From the NCBI GenBank assembly GCA_902588965.1, contig CACIRD010000002.1, positions 62,001 to 126,000 on the forward strand: 64,000 nucleotides of DNA. The letters are read 5' to 3'. The notes under the pieces are model-generated. The model had not been told where the DNA came from, searched no databases, and worked only from the letters and a program-made list of their open reading frames with translations. Both the position numbers and the translations under genes were made by a program. This DNA comes from an uncultured Pelagibacteraceae bacterium (GTDB lineage: Bacteria; Pseudomonadota; Alphaproteobacteria; Pelagibacterales; Pelagibacteraceae). Below are positions 13,022 through 23,311 of the stretch, piece after piece. The first letter of the stretch is position 1, and the number at the start of each line of letters is the position of its first letter.

Positions 13022-13648
13022 ATGAATCAAAAAAACTCATTTGGTATAGATTTATGCTTCAAGGATTTAGATAATCCAATAGATTTATTTAAAGAGTGGT
13101 TTAATGAAGCAAAAAAAAGTGAAATTAATGATCCAAATGCTCTCGCTTTAGCAACCGTTGGAAAAAATGGATTTCCTTCTGTGAGAATGGTTTTGCTTAA
13201 AGGCTTTAGTAATGAAGGGTTTGTTTTTTATACAAATTTAAATAGTCAGAAGAGTAATGAAATAAAATCTAACCCAAATGCATCTATGTGCTTCCATTGG
13301 AAATCTTTATTACGACAAATCAGAATAACAGGGGAGGTTACAAATGTCTCTGATGGTGATGCGGATACTTATTATAGTAGTAGATCATACGGAAGCAGAA
13401 TAGGAGCATGGGCATCTAATCAAAGTAGTATTTTAAAATCTAGAGATGATTTATTAAAATCAATAGATAAATTTAAAGAAAAATATCCGAATGAAAATAA
13501 TGTACCTAGACCCAAACATTGGTCAGGTTGGAATTTAAATCCAAATGAAATTGAATTTTGGCTAGATGGCAAAGATAGAATACACGAAAGATTACGTTAT
13601 ATAAAAAAGAGTAATAACAAATGGGAAAAGAATATTTTAAGTCCTTAA
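13022..13648 (+). CDS. pdxH: Pyridoxamine 5'-phosphate oxidase
   Basis: PdxH is an FMN enzyme that oxidises pyridoxine- or pyridoxamine-5'-phosphate to pyridoxal phosphate. In 208 residues it shows the FMN-binding [26 protein letters not shown], the central [16 protein letters not shown], and the C-terminal signature [31 protein letters not shown]. It is divergent from aroC and its stop overlaps the stop of ispB by four bases. It could act in salvage, since no de novo PLP genes lie in this window. Confidence 0.95.
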   Translation: MNQKNSFGIDLCFKDLDNPIDLFKEWFNEAKKSEINDPNALALATVGKNGFPSVRMVLLKGFSNEGFVFYTNLNSQKSNEIKSNPNASMCFHWKSLLRQIRITGEVTNVSDGDADTYYSSRSYGSRIGAWASNQSSILKSRDDLLKSIDKFKEKYPNENNVPRPKHWSGWNLNPNEIEFWLDGKDRIHERLRYIKKSNNKWEKNILSP

Positions 13649-14658
13649 TAAGATCTTTCTAAACTAAATGATGTTAGATTTTTAAGAATTTCTTTTTCTT
13701 TTGACTCTTCAAAAATACTTAGAGAATTTGAAGCAAGATTAATAAAATATTCTGCTTTTTTATAGCAATCAGAGATAATGTTGTAATTTTTAATCATTAT
13801 CAAAACTTTTTTTAATTCATCTTCATTTCTTTCTTTTTTTTCAAACAATTCTTTTAGTTTAATTTTTTCATTTGCATTTGACTTTTGGTATAAAAGAATA
13901 ATCGGCAAAGTTACTTTTCCCTCATAAAAATCATTACCTATTTTTTTTCCAAAGAATTTGAGTTCCGAATTATAATCTAAAGTGTCATCAGCAATTTGAA
14001 AAGTAAGTCCAAGATTTTTTCCATAAAATTCCAAGGCTTCTTTAATTTTACTTTCTTTATTGGCCAAAATAGAACCAACTTTTGTTGCTGCAGCAAAGAG
14101 CGAAGAAGTTTTAGCAGAAATTATTTTTAGATATGTTTCTTCAAGCATATCTATTTCACCTTTATGCTGTAATTGTAAAACTTCACCTTGAGAAATCTCG
14201 GCAGATGTAGAAGAGAGAAGTTTTAATATTTCTAAGTTTCCATCCTCAACCATCATCTCAAAACACCTACTCAATAAGTAGTCACCAACCAAAATGGATG
14301 ATTGGTTGCCCCAAATATTATTTAAAGTTTTCTTCCCTCTTCTAATTTCACTATTATCTATAACATCATCGTGCATAAGTGTTGCTGCATGAATTAATTC
14401 TACACAAGCAGCTAAATTAACATCTCTATTTCCTTTAGAGTAACCACAAATTTTAGCAGAGCCTAAGGTAAGGAGTGCTCTCAATTTTTTTCCTCCAGTT
14501 CTTAAATGATAGTTTGTCATTTCATCAACTAAACTAACTTTACTTGACAATTTTGATTTAATTTTTTCTTCTACTAATATTAATTTGTCCTCAACTGAGT
14601 TTTTGAGTTCTGAATATGAATTATTTATTCGATTTTTTAACTGAACAACTGACCCCAT
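13645..14658 (-). CDS. ispB: Polyprenyl diphosphate synthase (octaprenyl type)
   Basis: This is a long-chain trans-prenyl diphosphate synthase that probably makes the ubiquinone side chain. The first Asp-rich motif is DDVID (residues 97-101) in HAATLMHDDVIDNSEIRRG, and the second is DDTLD in FQIADDTLDYN. There is no two-residue insertion in the first motif, as expected for long-chain enzymes and unlike ispA nearby. GGKKLRALLTL near residue 55-66 binds IPP. The length of 337 is normal. Product chain length (C40 or C50) cannot be told by eye. The promoter region is shared with the S49 peptidase gene, which points the other way. Confidence 0.9.
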   Translation of the reverse strand: MGSVVQLKNRINNSYSELKNSVEDKLILVEEKIKSKLSSKVSLVDEMTNYHLRTGGKKLRALLTLGSAKICGYSKGNRDVNLAACVELIHAATLMHDDVIDNSEIRRGKKTLNNIWGNQSSILVGDYLLSRCFEMMVEDGNLEILKLLSSTSAEISQGEVLQLQHKGEIDMLEETYLKIISAKTSSLFAAATKVGSILANKESKIKEALEFYGKNLGLTFQIADDTLDYNSELKFFGKKIGNDFYEGKVTLPIILLYQKSNANEKIKLKELFEKKERNEDELKKVLIMIKNYNIISDCYKKAEYFINLASNSLSIFEESKEKEILKNLTSFSLERSY

Positions 14659-14700
14659 CCAGTTAAACTAGTATAATTAACGCAATATTATACTTATCAA

Positions 14701-14728
14701 TTGACGCACCTTAAACTTCAACTATAAG
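14701..14728 (+). promoter_or_regulatory. Sigma-70-type promoter for the S49 peptidase operon
   Basis: TTGACG (14701-14706, five of six consensus bases) is separated by 16 bases from TATAAG (14723-14728, five of six). It lies in the 110-base divergent gap, pointing toward the peptidase-glyQS-ppdK run. The expected transcript start is near 14735, about 34 bases before the ATG. It was found by eye and not scored. Confidence 0.5.
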
Positions 14729-14768
14729 GAGACTTTATATTAAACTAAAAATTTTATAAGCATTATTT

Positions 14769-15575
14769 ATGTTCTCTTTTTTTAAAAAAAAAAAAATTAT
14801 CCCACACATAAAATTAAGTGGTGTGATAGGAAATGTGGGAAAGTTTAAACAAGGCATTGATTTTGCAGGCCAAGAAGAGATCATTAAAAAAGCCTTTTCT
14901 CTGAAAAAATCGCCAGCAGTAGCAATATCTATCAATTCACCGGGTGGATCGCCCGTTCAATCGCATCTCATTCATGATTTTATTAAAAGCCAAGCTAAAA
15001 AAAATAAAAAAAAAGTAATTATTTTTATGGAGGATGTTGCTGCCTCAGGTGGGTATTTGATCGCATGTGCGGGTGACGAAATTTATGCGAACCAAAGTTC
15101 AATTGTTGGTTCTATTGGAGTTATTTATTCCTCATTTGGCTTTAAAGATTTAATTCAAAAAATTGGGGTTCAAAGAAGAGTATATACCGCGGGGAAAAAC
15201 AAAAGCACTTTAGACCCATTTATGGAAGAGAAACAGGAAGATATAGATAGACTTAAAAATATTCAATTGGATTTACATAAAGATTTCATAGAAGTTGTAG
15301 AAAAAAGTAGATCAAATAAATTAAAAAAAGATAAAGGCATTGAATTATTTTCAGGCGAGTTTTGGTCAGGAAGAAAATCTTTAGAACTTGGCCTTATTGA
15401 TGGAATTGGAAACGCTGATGAGATTTTGAAAGATAAATTTGGAGATAACGTAGTTATTAAAAAATTTGAAAAAACTAAAGGCTGGCTAGCAAAAAAACTT
15501 TCATCAGAAAGTAATGTAGAGGAAATAATAAACGTTATTGAAGAAAGATCTATCTGGCAGAGATATGGTTTCTAA
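14769..15575 (+). CDS. S49 family serine peptidase (SohB/SppA-like)
   Basis: This is a 268-residue member of the signal peptide peptidase A (S49) family. Such enzymes cut membrane-embedded peptides with a Ser-Lys dyad. [12 protein letters not shown] forms the oxyanion region. The nucleophile is expected at Ser93 in [20 protein letters not shown]. The general base is expected at Lys145 in [12 protein letters not shown], 52 residues on, which fits the single-domain family members. There is no clear N-terminal membrane anchor; the first residues are FSFFKKKKI. Its cellular location is therefore uncertain. The gene overlaps the chosen glyQ start by 11 bases. Confidence 0.85.
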   Translation: MFSFFKKKKIIPHIKLSGVIGNVGKFKQGIDFAGQEEIIKKAFSLKKSPAVAISINSPGGSPVQSHLIHDFIKSQAKKNKKKVIIFMEDVAASGGYLIACAGDEIYANQSSIVGSIGVIYSSFGFKDLIQKIGVQRRVYTAGKNKSTLDPFMEEKQEDIDRLKNIQLDLHKDFIEVVEKSRSNKLKKDKGIELFSGEFWSGRKSLELGLIDGIGNADEILKDKFGDNVVIKKFEKTKGWLAKKLSSESNVEEIINVIEERSIWQRYGF

Positions 15576-16452
15576 AAAAAAAATAAAAAAAAAACCAAAG
15601 TTTCAAACTTTTCAGGATACTATTTTAAATCTTCAAAAATATTGGAGTAAAAACGGTTGTGTTATTTTACAACCTTACGATATGGAAGTTGGTGCAGGAA
15701 CTTTTCACCCAGCAACTACATTAAGATCCCTGGGTCCAAAACATTGGAAGGCAGCATATGTTCAGCCATCAAGAAGACCTACTGATGGAAGATATGGAAA
15801 CAATCCAAACAGACTTCAACACTACTATCAATTTCAAGTATTAATAAAACCCTCGCCGAAAAATATTAAAAAACTTTTTTTAAATAGTTTAAAAACGATA
15901 GGAATTAATTATAAAGATCACGATATAAGATTTGTAGAAGATGATTGGGAGAGCCCAACTCTTGGTGCGGCTGGATTAGGATGGGAAGTTTGGTGTGATG
16001 GAATGGAGATTACACAATTTACATATTTTCAACAAATGGCCGGTTTTGAATGTAAGCCTGTATCAGTTGAACTTACTTATGGTTTAGAGAGAATTTGCAT
16101 GTTCACTCAACAAAAAAAAAATGTTTACGATTTACAGTGGAATGAAGAGGGAATTAAATATAAGGATGTATTTCTTCAAGCTGAAAAAGAATTTTCTGCT
16201 TATAATTTTGAGCACGCAAATACTGATAATTTATTTAAGATATTTGATATGCTTGAACAAGAAGCAAAATCTTTAACAGAAAAAAAAATTTCATTACCTG
16301 CTTATGACCAATGTTTAAAAGCTAGCCACGTTTTTAATATATTAGATGCCAGAGGTGTAATAAGTGTTGCGCAAAGAGCAGAATATATTGCTAGAATAAG
16401 AGATATTACTAAACGTGCTGCTGATATATGGGTTAGCACTCAAACAAAATAA
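15565..16452 (+). CDS. glyQ: Glycine-tRNA ligase alpha subunit
   Basis: GlyQ is the catalytic alpha chain of the bacterial alpha2-beta2 glycyl-tRNA synthetase. The conserved run starts at [31 protein letters not shown], followed by [18 protein letters not shown] and [15 protein letters not shown] start at 15565 (MVSKKK...). An in-frame ATG at 15538 would add nine residues of no family similarity and deepen the overlap with the peptidase gene. The N-terminal basic stretch KKKIKKKPK is a small addition. It is followed directly by glyS, sharing one base. Confidence 0.95.
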   Translation: MVSKKKIKKKPKFQTFQDTILNLQKYWSKNGCVILQPYDMEVGAGTFHPATTLRSLGPKHWKAAYVQPSRRPTDGRYGNNPNRLQHYYQFQVLIKPSPKNIKKLFLNSLKTIGINYKDHDIRFVEDDWESPTLGAAGLGWEVWCDGMEITQFTYFQQMAGFECKPVSVELTYGLERICMFTQQKKNVYDLQWNEEGIKYKDVFLQAEKEFSAYNFEHANTDNLFKIFDMLEQEAKSLTEKKISLPAYDQCLKASHVFNILDARGVISVAQRAEYIARIRDITKRAADIWVSTQTK

Positions 16453-18524
16453 TGTCAGAATTTTTTTTAGAAATTTTTAGTGAAGAAATTCCAGCCAATT
16501 TACAAAAATCTGCACGAAAAACTCTTTTAGAAAATTTTATAAAATTATTTGAAAATAAAAATATAACTTTTAAAAAAAATTTCTCATATTCAGTTCCAAA
16601 TAGACTTATTGTTATATTCGAAGGTTTGCCAAATCAAATTATTGAAAAAAAGAATGAAGTGAGAGGCCCAAACATCAAAGCACCCGAGAAAGCAATTGAG
16701 GGATTTATTAGATCAAATAAAATAACCAAAGATCAAATTTTTAAAAAAACTAACGGTAAAGAAGAGTTTTATTTTTATAATAAACCAGAAAAAAAGTTTA
16801 AAACCTTTGATTTTTTGACAGAAAATATTCCGAATGTTTTGAATAATCTTCAGTGGAAAAAATCAATGAAATGGGGTGATTACGATTTAAATTGGGCTAG
16901 ACCTTTGAAATCAATATTGGCGACCTTTAAAAAAAAAGCCCTGAGATTTAAATTTCATCATATTGAAAGCTCAAATTTTACTTACTTGGATAAAGAGTTT
17001 GAAGATAAAAAAAGAGTTTTTAAAAACTTTAAAAGTTACTCTAATTATTTAAAAAAAAATGACATAATTATTGATCACAACGAGAGAAAAGATTTCATAA
17101 AAAAAGAACTCTTAAAATATTCAAGTAATAAAAATTTAAAATTAGAAATAGATGAAAAACTCTTACAAGAAGTAACAGATTTAGTAGAAAAACCAAAAAT
17201 TTTGTTATGTAAATTTGATAGCAAATTTTTACAAATACCAAAGGAGATTCTAATTATTACAATGCAACATCATCAGAAATATTTTCCAACTTTTGATAAT
17301 AAAAATAATATTTCAAATGAATTTTTGGTTGTAGCAAATAACGATGATAAAAAAGGCCTTATAAAGTTAGGCAATGAAAGAGTTGTCGAAGCAAGACTAA
17401 ATGATGCTGAGTTTTTTTGGAATAAAAATAAATCTCAAAATCTAGTTAAACAAATATCTAAATTAAAGAATGTAAATTACTTTAAGGGATTAGGATCCTA
17501 TTTTGATAAGGTTCAAAGAATGAGAAAACTTGGAGCAATTATTTCCGACGAACTATTAATAAGTAAAGATAAAATTGAATTATCAAGTTCTATTTGCAAA
17601 GTTGACTTGACTTCAGATTTAGTTGGAGAATTTCCCGAACTGCAAGGAATAATGGGAGGATACTTTGCAGAAGAGCAAGGTTTCGAAAGAGATGTAGTTC
17701 TAGCAGTTCGAGAACACTATTTGCCTAGTGGACTTGAAACCAAAACTCCAAAAAAACCGTTTAGTATGGCTCTATCTTTAACTGACAAATTGGATACTCT
17801 AGTGGGATTTTTTGGAATAAATTTAAAACCATCAAGTTCAAAAGACCCATTCGCATTAAGAAGAGCTGCGCTTGGAGTAATAAGATTATTAGCAGAAAAT
17901 AATAAAGAATTTAAAATTAAAGACTTAATAAATTACTCTTTATTACTTTATCAAGAGCAAGGTTTTAAATTTGATAATAAAATAGTTTTAAAAGAATTAT
18001 CGGATTTTTTATTAGAAAGATTAAAATATTATATGAAAGAAAAAAATATCAGAACAGACATTATAAACTCTGGCCTAGCTAGCTTTGGTGTTGATAATTT
18101 AAATAAAATTTATAGGAAGTCTTTAGCAATTAATAAAATAATAAATATAGAGTTGGGTCAAGATGTAATATTAAGTTATAAAAGGACTTCGAATATTTTA
18201 GAAAGTGAAAAAAAAGATAATGAAATTGAACTTTCGGAAACGACAGATCCAGCTATTTTTAAAAGCGAGTATGAAAAAAACCTTTACAAAAAAATAAAAG
18301 AATTAAGAAAGTATTTTTTGAATGTAGGTAGAGATAAAGATGAGGATTATGATGAAACATTAAAAAATCTTGCTTCATTTAAAAAGCCAGTATTTGAGTT
18401 TTTTGACAATATCATTGTTAATGATAAGGATTTTACAATCCGAAAAAATCGTTTGGAACTTCTTCAAATGTTATGTAAAACATTCGAAAATTATATAAAT
18501 TTCTCAAAAATTGAGAGCACATAG
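16452..18524 (+). CDS. glyS: Glycine-tRNA ligase beta subunit
   Basis: This is the large beta chain of the alpha2-beta2 glycyl-tRNA synthetase (690 residues, normal size), needed for tRNA binding and activity. It begins with the family start FFLEIFSEEIPA. Other landmarks are EVRGPNIKAPEKAIEGFIRS, the WKKSMKWGDYDLNWARPLKSI block, MQHHQKYFPTFD, and the HD-like region FPELQGIMGGYFAEEQG with KDPFALRRAALGVIRLL. It overlaps glyQ by one base and ppdK by one base (TAGTG). Confidence 0.95.
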   Translation: MSEFFLEIFSEEIPANLQKSARKTLLENFIKLFENKNITFKKNFSYSVPNRLIVIFEGLPNQIIEKKNEVRGPNIKAPEKAIEGFIRSNKITKDQIFKKTNGKEEFYFYNKPEKKFKTFDFLTENIPNVLNNLQWKKSMKWGDYDLNWARPLKSILATFKKKALRFKFHHIESSNFTYLDKEFEDKKRVFKNFKSYSNYLKKNDIIIDHNERKDFIKKELLKYSSNKNLKLEIDEKLLQEVTDLVEKPKILLCKFDSKFLQIPKEILIITMQHHQKYFPTFDNKNNISNEFLVVANNDDKKGLIKLGNERVVEARLNDAEFFWNKNKSQNLVKQISKLKNVNYFKGLGSYFDKVQRMRKLGAIISDELLISKDKIELSSSICKVDLTSDLVGEFPELQGIMGGYFAEEQGFERDVVLAVREHYLPSGLETKTPKKPFSMALSLTDKLDTLVGFFGINLKPSSSKDPFALRRAALGVIRLLAENNKEFKIKDLINYSLLLYQEQGFKFDNKIVLKELSDFLLERLKYYMKEKNIRTDIINSGLASFGVDNLNKIYRKSLAINKIINIELGQDVILSYKRTSNILESEKKDNEIELSETTDPAIFKSEYEKNLYKKIKELRKYFLNVGRDKDEDYDETLKNLASFKKPVFEFFDNIIVNDKDFTIRKNRLELLQMLCKTFENYINFSKIEST

Positions 18525-21181
18525 TGAAAAAATTAGTATTTAATTTTAAATCCAAACATGCAAAAAAAATAAAAAATTCAAAAGATTTTTTAGGAGGTAA
18601 AGGAGCAAACTTATCTTTAATGGGAAAAATGGGATTACCAGTTCCTCCTGGATTTACTATTTCAACAAAAGTTTGTGAGTTATTTTACAAAAATAAAAAA
18701 AAATTAAATAAAAAGATTTTAAAAGAAATAAATCTTGAGCTTAAAATCGTAGAAAAAGAGTCTGGTAAAAAATTAGGAGATTTAAAAAACCCTTTATTAG
18801 TTTCTGTAAGATCTGGCGCAAGAGTTTCCATGCCAGGCATGATGGATACTATTTTAAATCTTGGTTTAAATGATGAAACTGTATTAGCTCTTGCGAAAAA
18901 AACATCAAATATGCGCTTTGCAAAAGATAGCTATAGAAGATTTATACAGATGTACAGTACTGTAGTTTTAAATATTGATAGTTATAATTTTGAAGAATTA
19001 ATTGAGAATTATAAATTAACCAAAGGTGTTTTATTGGATAATGATCTAGACGAAAATGATTGGGATGATTTAATAAGTGATTTTAAAAATCTCGTACAAG
19101 AAAAAACAAAAAAAGAATTTCCACAAGATGTATATGTTCAGTTGCATGGTGCTATAGGCGCAGTATTTCTATCTTGGGAAAGCCACAGAGCAAAGGTTTA
19201 CAGAAAATTAAATCAAATACCATCGCACTGGGGAACTGCAGTTAATGTTCAATCAATGGTTTTTGGCAACATGGGTGAAGATTGTGCAACTGGAGTTATT
19301 TTTACAAGAAATCCTGCAAATGGAAAAAATGAAATTTATGGTGAGTATCTAATAAATGCCCAAGGTGAAGATGTGGTTGCTGGAACTAGAACTCCCCAAC
19401 ATATAACAAAAAAAGCGCGAATAGACTCAGGTGTAAAAGAATTATCAATGGAAGAGGCAATGCCTGATGTTTTTAAAAAATTAAAAAAAATTCTTCGAGA
19501 TTTAGAAGAATATTTTAAAGATATGCAAGATGTTGAGTTTACAGTTGAAAACAAAAAATTATGGATGTTGCAAACTAGGTCAGGAAAAAGAACATCAAAA
19601 TCGGCAGTCAAAATCGCTGTTGATATGGTAAAAGAAAAACTAATTTCAAAAAAAGAAGCAGTGTTAAGAATAGATCCAAATTCTCTGGATACTTTGCTTC
19701 ACCCGACATTAGATGAAAAAAGTAATATTGAGGTAATTGCCAAAGGTTTACCAGCGTCACCAGGGGCTGCAAGTGGCAAAGTAGTTTTTTCCTCAAATGA
19801 AGCAGAAAGACTAAATGGAATGATGCAAAATACAATTTTAGTGAGAGTAGAAACTTCACCAGAAGATATACATGGTATGCATGCAGCAAAGGGAATCCTG
19901 ACAGCTAGAGGTGGTATGACTAGTCATGCTGCAGTAGTTGCAAGAGGAATGGGTCGCCCTTGTGTTTCAGGCTCAAGTGAAATTGAAATAGATTATGAGA
20001 AGAAAGTTTTCAAAACATCTAAACATGAGATTAAAGAAGGAGAAGTAATAACTATTGATGGGTCTACTGGCAGAATTATTGTAGGAGAAGTAGCTACAAT
20101 CAAACCTGAAATTTCAGGAGAATTTTCTAAGCTCATGATTTGGGCTGACAGCTATAGGAAGTTAAAAGTTAGAACAAATTCTGAAACGCCTTTAGATACA
20201 AAAATAGCAAGAGATTTTGGAGCAGAAGGAATAGGCCTATGTAGAACTGAGCACATGTTTTTTGATGAGGATAGAATTTTATCTGTTAGAGAAATGATAT
20301 TATCTAAAACACTCAATGATAGAGCTAATGCTTTAGAAAAACTTTTACCACATCAAAAAAATGATTTTATTGAAATTTTTAAAATTATGAACGGTTTACC
20401 GGTAACAGTTAGATTACTAGACCCACCTTTACACGAATTTTTACCAAAGAATAAAAAAGAAATTAAAGATGTTGCAGATGCAACAGGTTTATCAGTTGGC
20501 GAAGTTCAATCGAGAACAGGAGAACTTCACGAACATAATCCAATGTTAGGCCATAGGGGGTGTAGGCTTGGAATTTCCTTTCCAGAGATTTATGAAATGC
20601 AGTGCAAAGCGATTTTTGAAGCTTTAGTCGAGTGTAAAAAAAGAAAATATAAATCAATTATACCAGAAATAATGATACCTCTTGTTTCTACTGAAGCAGA
20701 GATAGAAATAATGAAAAATTTAGTTGAAAAAATTGCTGACCAAGTTCAAAAACATAATAAAATTAAGATAGATTATTTAGTTGGAACTATGATTGAATTA
20801 CCTAGAGCAGCGCTGAAAGCAAAGGATATAGCAAAACATGCTGATTTTTTTAGTTTTGGGACCAATGACTTAACCCAAACAACTTTTGGAATAAGTAGAG
20901 ATGATAGTGCAAAATTTTTGAATGATTATATAGAAAATAAAATTTTTGAAATCGATCCGTTTATTTCAATAGATGAGGGTGTTGGAGATTTAATTGAGAT
21001 AGCATCTATAAAGGGAAGGAAACAAAATAAAAAAATAAAATTAGGCATTTGTGGAGAGCATGGTGGTGATCCTAAAAGTATTCACTTCTGTTCAAAGACA
21101 GGACTAAATTATGTTTCCTGTTCACCTTATAGAGTACCCGTTGCAAGACTAGCAGCCGCACAAGCAGAGTTAAAAAAATAA
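18524..21181 (+). CDS. ppdK: Pyruvate, phosphate dikinase
   Basis: PpdK interconverts pyruvate, ATP and phosphate with PEP, AMP and pyrophosphate. It can serve gluconeogenesis or a pyrophosphate-linked glycolysis. The 885-residue protein has the N-terminal ATP-grasp region (LGGKGANLSLMGKMGLPVPPGFTIS), the phosphohistidine swivel domain with GGMTSHAAVVARGMGRPCV (the catalytic His), and the C-terminal PEP-binding barrel. The barrel shows GIGLCRTEHMFF, FSFGTNDLTQTTFG and LGICGEHGGDP. The start is GTG at 18524, overlapping the glyS stop by one base. It ends three bases before convergent nadC. PPDK instead of, or as well as, pyruvate kinase is a known SAR11 trait. Confidence 0.96.
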   Translation: MKKLVFNFKSKHAKKIKNSKDFLGGKGANLSLMGKMGLPVPPGFTISTKVCELFYKNKKKLNKKILKEINLELKIVEKESGKKLGDLKNPLLVSVRSGARVSMPGMMDTILNLGLNDETVLALAKKTSNMRFAKDSYRRFIQMYSTVVLNIDSYNFEELIENYKLTKGVLLDNDLDENDWDDLISDFKNLVQEKTKKEFPQDVYVQLHGAIGAVFLSWESHRAKVYRKLNQIPSHWGTAVNVQSMVFGNMGEDCATGVIFTRNPANGKNEIYGEYLINAQGEDVVAGTRTPQHITKKARIDSGVKELSMEEAMPDVFKKLKKILRDLEEYFKDMQDVEFTVENKKLWMLQTRSGKRTSKSAVKIAVDMVKEKLISKKEAVLRIDPNSLDTLLHPTLDEKSNIEVIAKGLPASPGAASGKVVFSSNEAERLNGMMQNTILVRVETSPEDIHGMHAAKGILTARGGMTSHAAVVARGMGRPCVSGSSEIEIDYEKKVFKTSKHEIKEGEVITIDGSTGRIIVGEVATIKPEISGEFSKLMIWADSYRKLKVRTNSETPLDTKIARDFGAEGIGLCRTEHMFFDEDRILSVREMILSKTLNDRANALEKLLPHQKNDFIEIFKIMNGLPVTVRLLDPPLHEFLPKNKKEIKDVADATGLSVGEVQSRTGELHEHNPMLGHRGCRLGISFPEIYEMQCKAIFEALVECKKRKYKSIIPEIMIPLVSTEAEIEIMKNLVEKIADQVQKHNKIKIDYLVGTMIELPRAALKAKDIAKHADFFSFGTNDLTQTTFGISRDDSAKFLNDYIENKIFEIDPFISIDEGVGDLIEIASIKGRKQNKKIKLGICGEHGGDPKSIHFCSKTGLNYVSCSPYRVPVARLAAAQAELKK

Positions 21182-21184
21182 CTT

Positions 21185-22027
21185 TTATACTATTAAACTA
21201 CTATCAAAACTTTTTGAACTGTGAGTGATCGACCCAATAGATATTCTTTGAACACCTGTTTTTGAAATTTTTAGAACATTATCTAAACTAATGTTTCCTG
21301 AATATTCAGTTTCATATTTTTTTTTACAGATTTTTAAACATTTTTTTAATTGTGAAACGTTCATATTATCAAAAAGAATTCTTTTGAATCCAAGACCCAT
21401 GATTTGTTTAAGTTGATTAAACTTTTCAATTTCAACAGTTACTATTTTTTTTGTTTTACATGCTTTTATTATTAATTTTTTTAGATCAGTTTCTGAACTA
21501 ATATGATTCTCTTTTATTAAAATTTCGTCACTTAAATTAAATCTATGATTAAACCCACCGCCTTTTTTAACAGCATATTTTTCAAGAATTCTTAAATTAG
21601 GTGTAGTTTTTCTTGTACAACAAATTTTAGTTTTTTTTCTAACTTTTTTTACAAACTTATTTGTAATAGTTGAAATTCCAGATGAATGATTAAGAAAATT
21701 AAGTGCTGTTCTTTCAGCCATTAAAATTGTTTTAGTCTTAGCTTTTACTTCTGCTATTACTTTATTTTTTTTTATTTTTTTACCATCTTTTATTTTAGGT
21801 ATAAATATTGATTCTTTTCCAATTAGTTTAAACGCAGTTTTACAAAAATCTAAACCAGATATTATTCCTTCTTGCTTCGAAATTATTCTTGCTTTAATAA
21901 TTTTATTTTTTAAATTTATAAGATTAGTTGTAATATCACCCCTTGGATCCAAATCTTCCTTTAGAGCTTTTTTAACAAATGAATTAATATATTTTTGATT
22001 TAGTTTTTGCACTGATCTAACGACCAA
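21185..22027 (-). CDS. nadC: Nicotinate-nucleotide pyrophosphorylase (carboxylating)
   Basis: NadC converts quinolinate and PRPP to nicotinate mononucleotide in de novo NAD synthesis. The 280-residue frame has the signatures EDLDPRGDITTNL, ERTALNFLNHSSGISTITN, TRKTTPNLRILEKYAVKKGGGFNHR, LIKENHI and VEIEKFNQ. The start given is TTG at 22027, which overlaps nadA by 11 bases. A GTG five codons later (22012) lies just past the nadA stop and is an equally reasonable start. It follows nadA on the same strand, so the two quinolinate-handling steps are co-transcribed. nadB is not in the window. Confidence 0.93.
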   Translation of the reverse strand: MVVRSVQKLNQKYINSFVKKALKEDLDPRGDITTNLINLKNKIIKARIISKQEGIISGLDFCKTAFKLIGKESIFIPKIKDGKKIKKNKVIAEVKAKTKTILMAERTALNFLNHSSGISTITNKFVKKVRKKTKICCTRKTTPNLRILEKYAVKKGGGFNHRFNLSDEILIKENHISSETDLKKLIIKACKTKKIVTVEIEKFNQLKQIMGLGFKRILFDNMNVSQLKKCLKICKKKYETEYSGNISLDNVLKISKTGVQRISIGSITHSSKSFDSSLIV

Positions 22028-23006
22028 CTTCAGTCATTCTTATAACAGATTTTTTTGCTTTTTCGATTATCTTTTTACTCATTAAAATTTCATTAGTTTC
22101 ATTTTTTAGACAGTCTAAAATTTTAGGAAGAGTAATCTTTTTCATGTGTGGACATAGATTACAAGGTCTTATAAATTTAACATTTGGATTATCTACTTGA
22201 ACATTGTCACTCATTGAACATTCTGTTACCATCATTACTTTTTCAGGCTGTTTGTCTTTAACATATTTAATCATACCACTTGTTGATCCTGTAAAGTCAC
22301 TTGCTTTAATTACATCTGGAGGGCATTCTGGATGAGCAATTACTTTTATTCCTGGATTGTTTTTTCTAATTTCGTTGATCTCTTTATCATTAAATTGTTC
22401 ATGAACTTCGCAAGTTCCTTTCCACGAAATTATTTCAACATCTGTTTGAGAAGCAACATACTTTGCTAAATAGTCATCTGGTAAAAATATTACTTTCTTG
22501 ACACCTAAAGAGTTAACAATTTTTACTGCATTAGCAGATGTACAACATACATCTGTTTCGGCTTTTACATCTGCAGAGGTATTTACATATGACACAACAG
22601 GAACTCCTGGATATCTCTTTTTTAAATTTCTTACATCTTCCCCAGTGATTGAAGAGGACAAAGAACAACCCGCACTCATATCGGGTAATAGAACTTTTTT
22701 ATAAGGACTCATTAATTTTGCAGTTTCAGCCATAAAATGAACTCCACACATTACAATTATATCAGCCTTAGTTTTTGCGGCCTCAATAGCTAGCGCAAGA
22801 GAGTCTGCAGAAAAATCTGCAACTCCATGATAAATTTCAGGAGTTTGATAATTATGGGCAAGTATTACTGCGTTTTTTTCTTTTTTTAATTTATTAATTT
22901 CGTAAATATATGGTGCATGACTTGACCATTCTATTTCTGGCAAAGCTTTGGAAATTTTTTTATATATAGGCGCAGTCGCTTTTTTTATTTCAGGTGTAAA
23001 TTCCAT
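22017..23006 (-). CDS. nadA: Quinolinate synthase
   Basis: NadA is a [4Fe-4S] enzyme condensing iminoaspartate with dihydroxyacetone phosphate to quinolinate. The 329-residue protein has AVILAHNYQTPEIYHGVADFSADSLALA, the first cluster Cys region VMCGVHFMAETAK, MSAGCSLSSSI, AHPECPPDV, GSTSGMIKYV and the C-terminal cluster motif RPCNLCPHMKKI. It heads the nadA-nadC transcript. The upstream 56 bases to tRNA-Leu also hold the tRNA's promoter on the other strand. Confidence 0.95.
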   Translation of the reverse strand: MEFTPEIKKATAPIYKKISKALPEIEWSSHAPYIYEINKLKKEKNAVILAHNYQTPEIYHGVADFSADSLALAIEAAKTKADIIVMCGVHFMAETAKLMSPYKKVLLPDMSAGCSLSSSITGEDVRNLKKRYPGVPVVSYVNTSADVKAETDVCCTSANAVKIVNSLGVKKVIFLPDDYLAKYVASQTDVEIISWKGTCEVHEQFNDKEINEIRKNNPGIKVIAHPECPPDVIKASDFTGSTSGMIKYVKDKQPEKVMMVTECSMSDNVQVDNPNVKFIRPCNLCPHMKKITLPKILDCLKNETNEILMSKKIIEKAKKSVIRMTEVGR

Positions 23007-23022
23007 AATTTAATCTATCAAC

Positions 23023-23051
23023 TTGAAACATAGTTGTCATTCACTTATTCT
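23023..23051 (+). promoter_or_regulatory. Promoter for tRNA-Leu
   Basis: TTGAAA (23023-23028) and TATTCT (23046-23051) are 17 bases apart and end 11 bases before the mature tRNA start at 23063. The elements match consensus at five and four of six positions. They were found by eye and not scored. Confidence 0.4.
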
Positions 23052-23062
23052 GACGCATAGTT

Positions 23063-23148
23063 GCGGCCATGCTGAAACTGGTAGACAGGCTTGGTTGAGG
23101 GCCAAGTGGATTTTTTCCATGAGAGTTCGAGTCTCTCTGGCCGCACCA
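23063..23148 (+). tRNA. tRNA-Leu (anticodon GAG)
   Basis: The acceptor stem GCGGCCA pairs with TGGCCGC. The anticodon stem CTTGG/CCAAG encloses loop TTGAGGG, giving anticodon GAG, which reads CUC and CUU. A long variable arm (TGGA...TCCA region) identifies it as a class II tRNA, consistent with leucine. The T arm GAGAGTTCGAGTCTCTC is perfect and the discriminator is A. CCA is encoded. It stands alone, with nadA divergent upstream and a methyltransferase gene 163 bases downstream. Confidence 0.94.
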
Positions 23149-23311
23149 TTGTTTAATTTGCTTATAATGGAATTTTTTTAAGTGAAAAAATTATAATAAA
23201 AAAAATATTACAGGATAAAAGATTTATAATCCCCCGGTATTTGTTTGAGCAAGAGTCTAAACGAGCTAAATCAAGAGTACTAAAATTAAATAAATAAGCT
23301 ATAATCGTCCA

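Noticed and set aside
12989..13030. Earlier start for aroC
   Set aside because: The added hydrophobic residues precede the standard [11 protein letters not shown] start and overlap pdxH.
14726..14731. AAGGAG upstream of the S49 peptidase gene, possibly a ribosome-binding site for a short gene
   Set aside because: No start codon follows at a suitable distance, and it overlaps the predicted -10 box, so it is read as part of the promoter region.
23184..23297. Open frame between tRNA-Leu and the methyltransferase gene, ending KRAKSRVLKLNK
   Set aside because: The peptide looks protein-like, but there is no ATG, GTG or TTG in frame after the upstream stop at 23154. Only ATT or ATA starts would be possible, and there is no ribosome-binding site.
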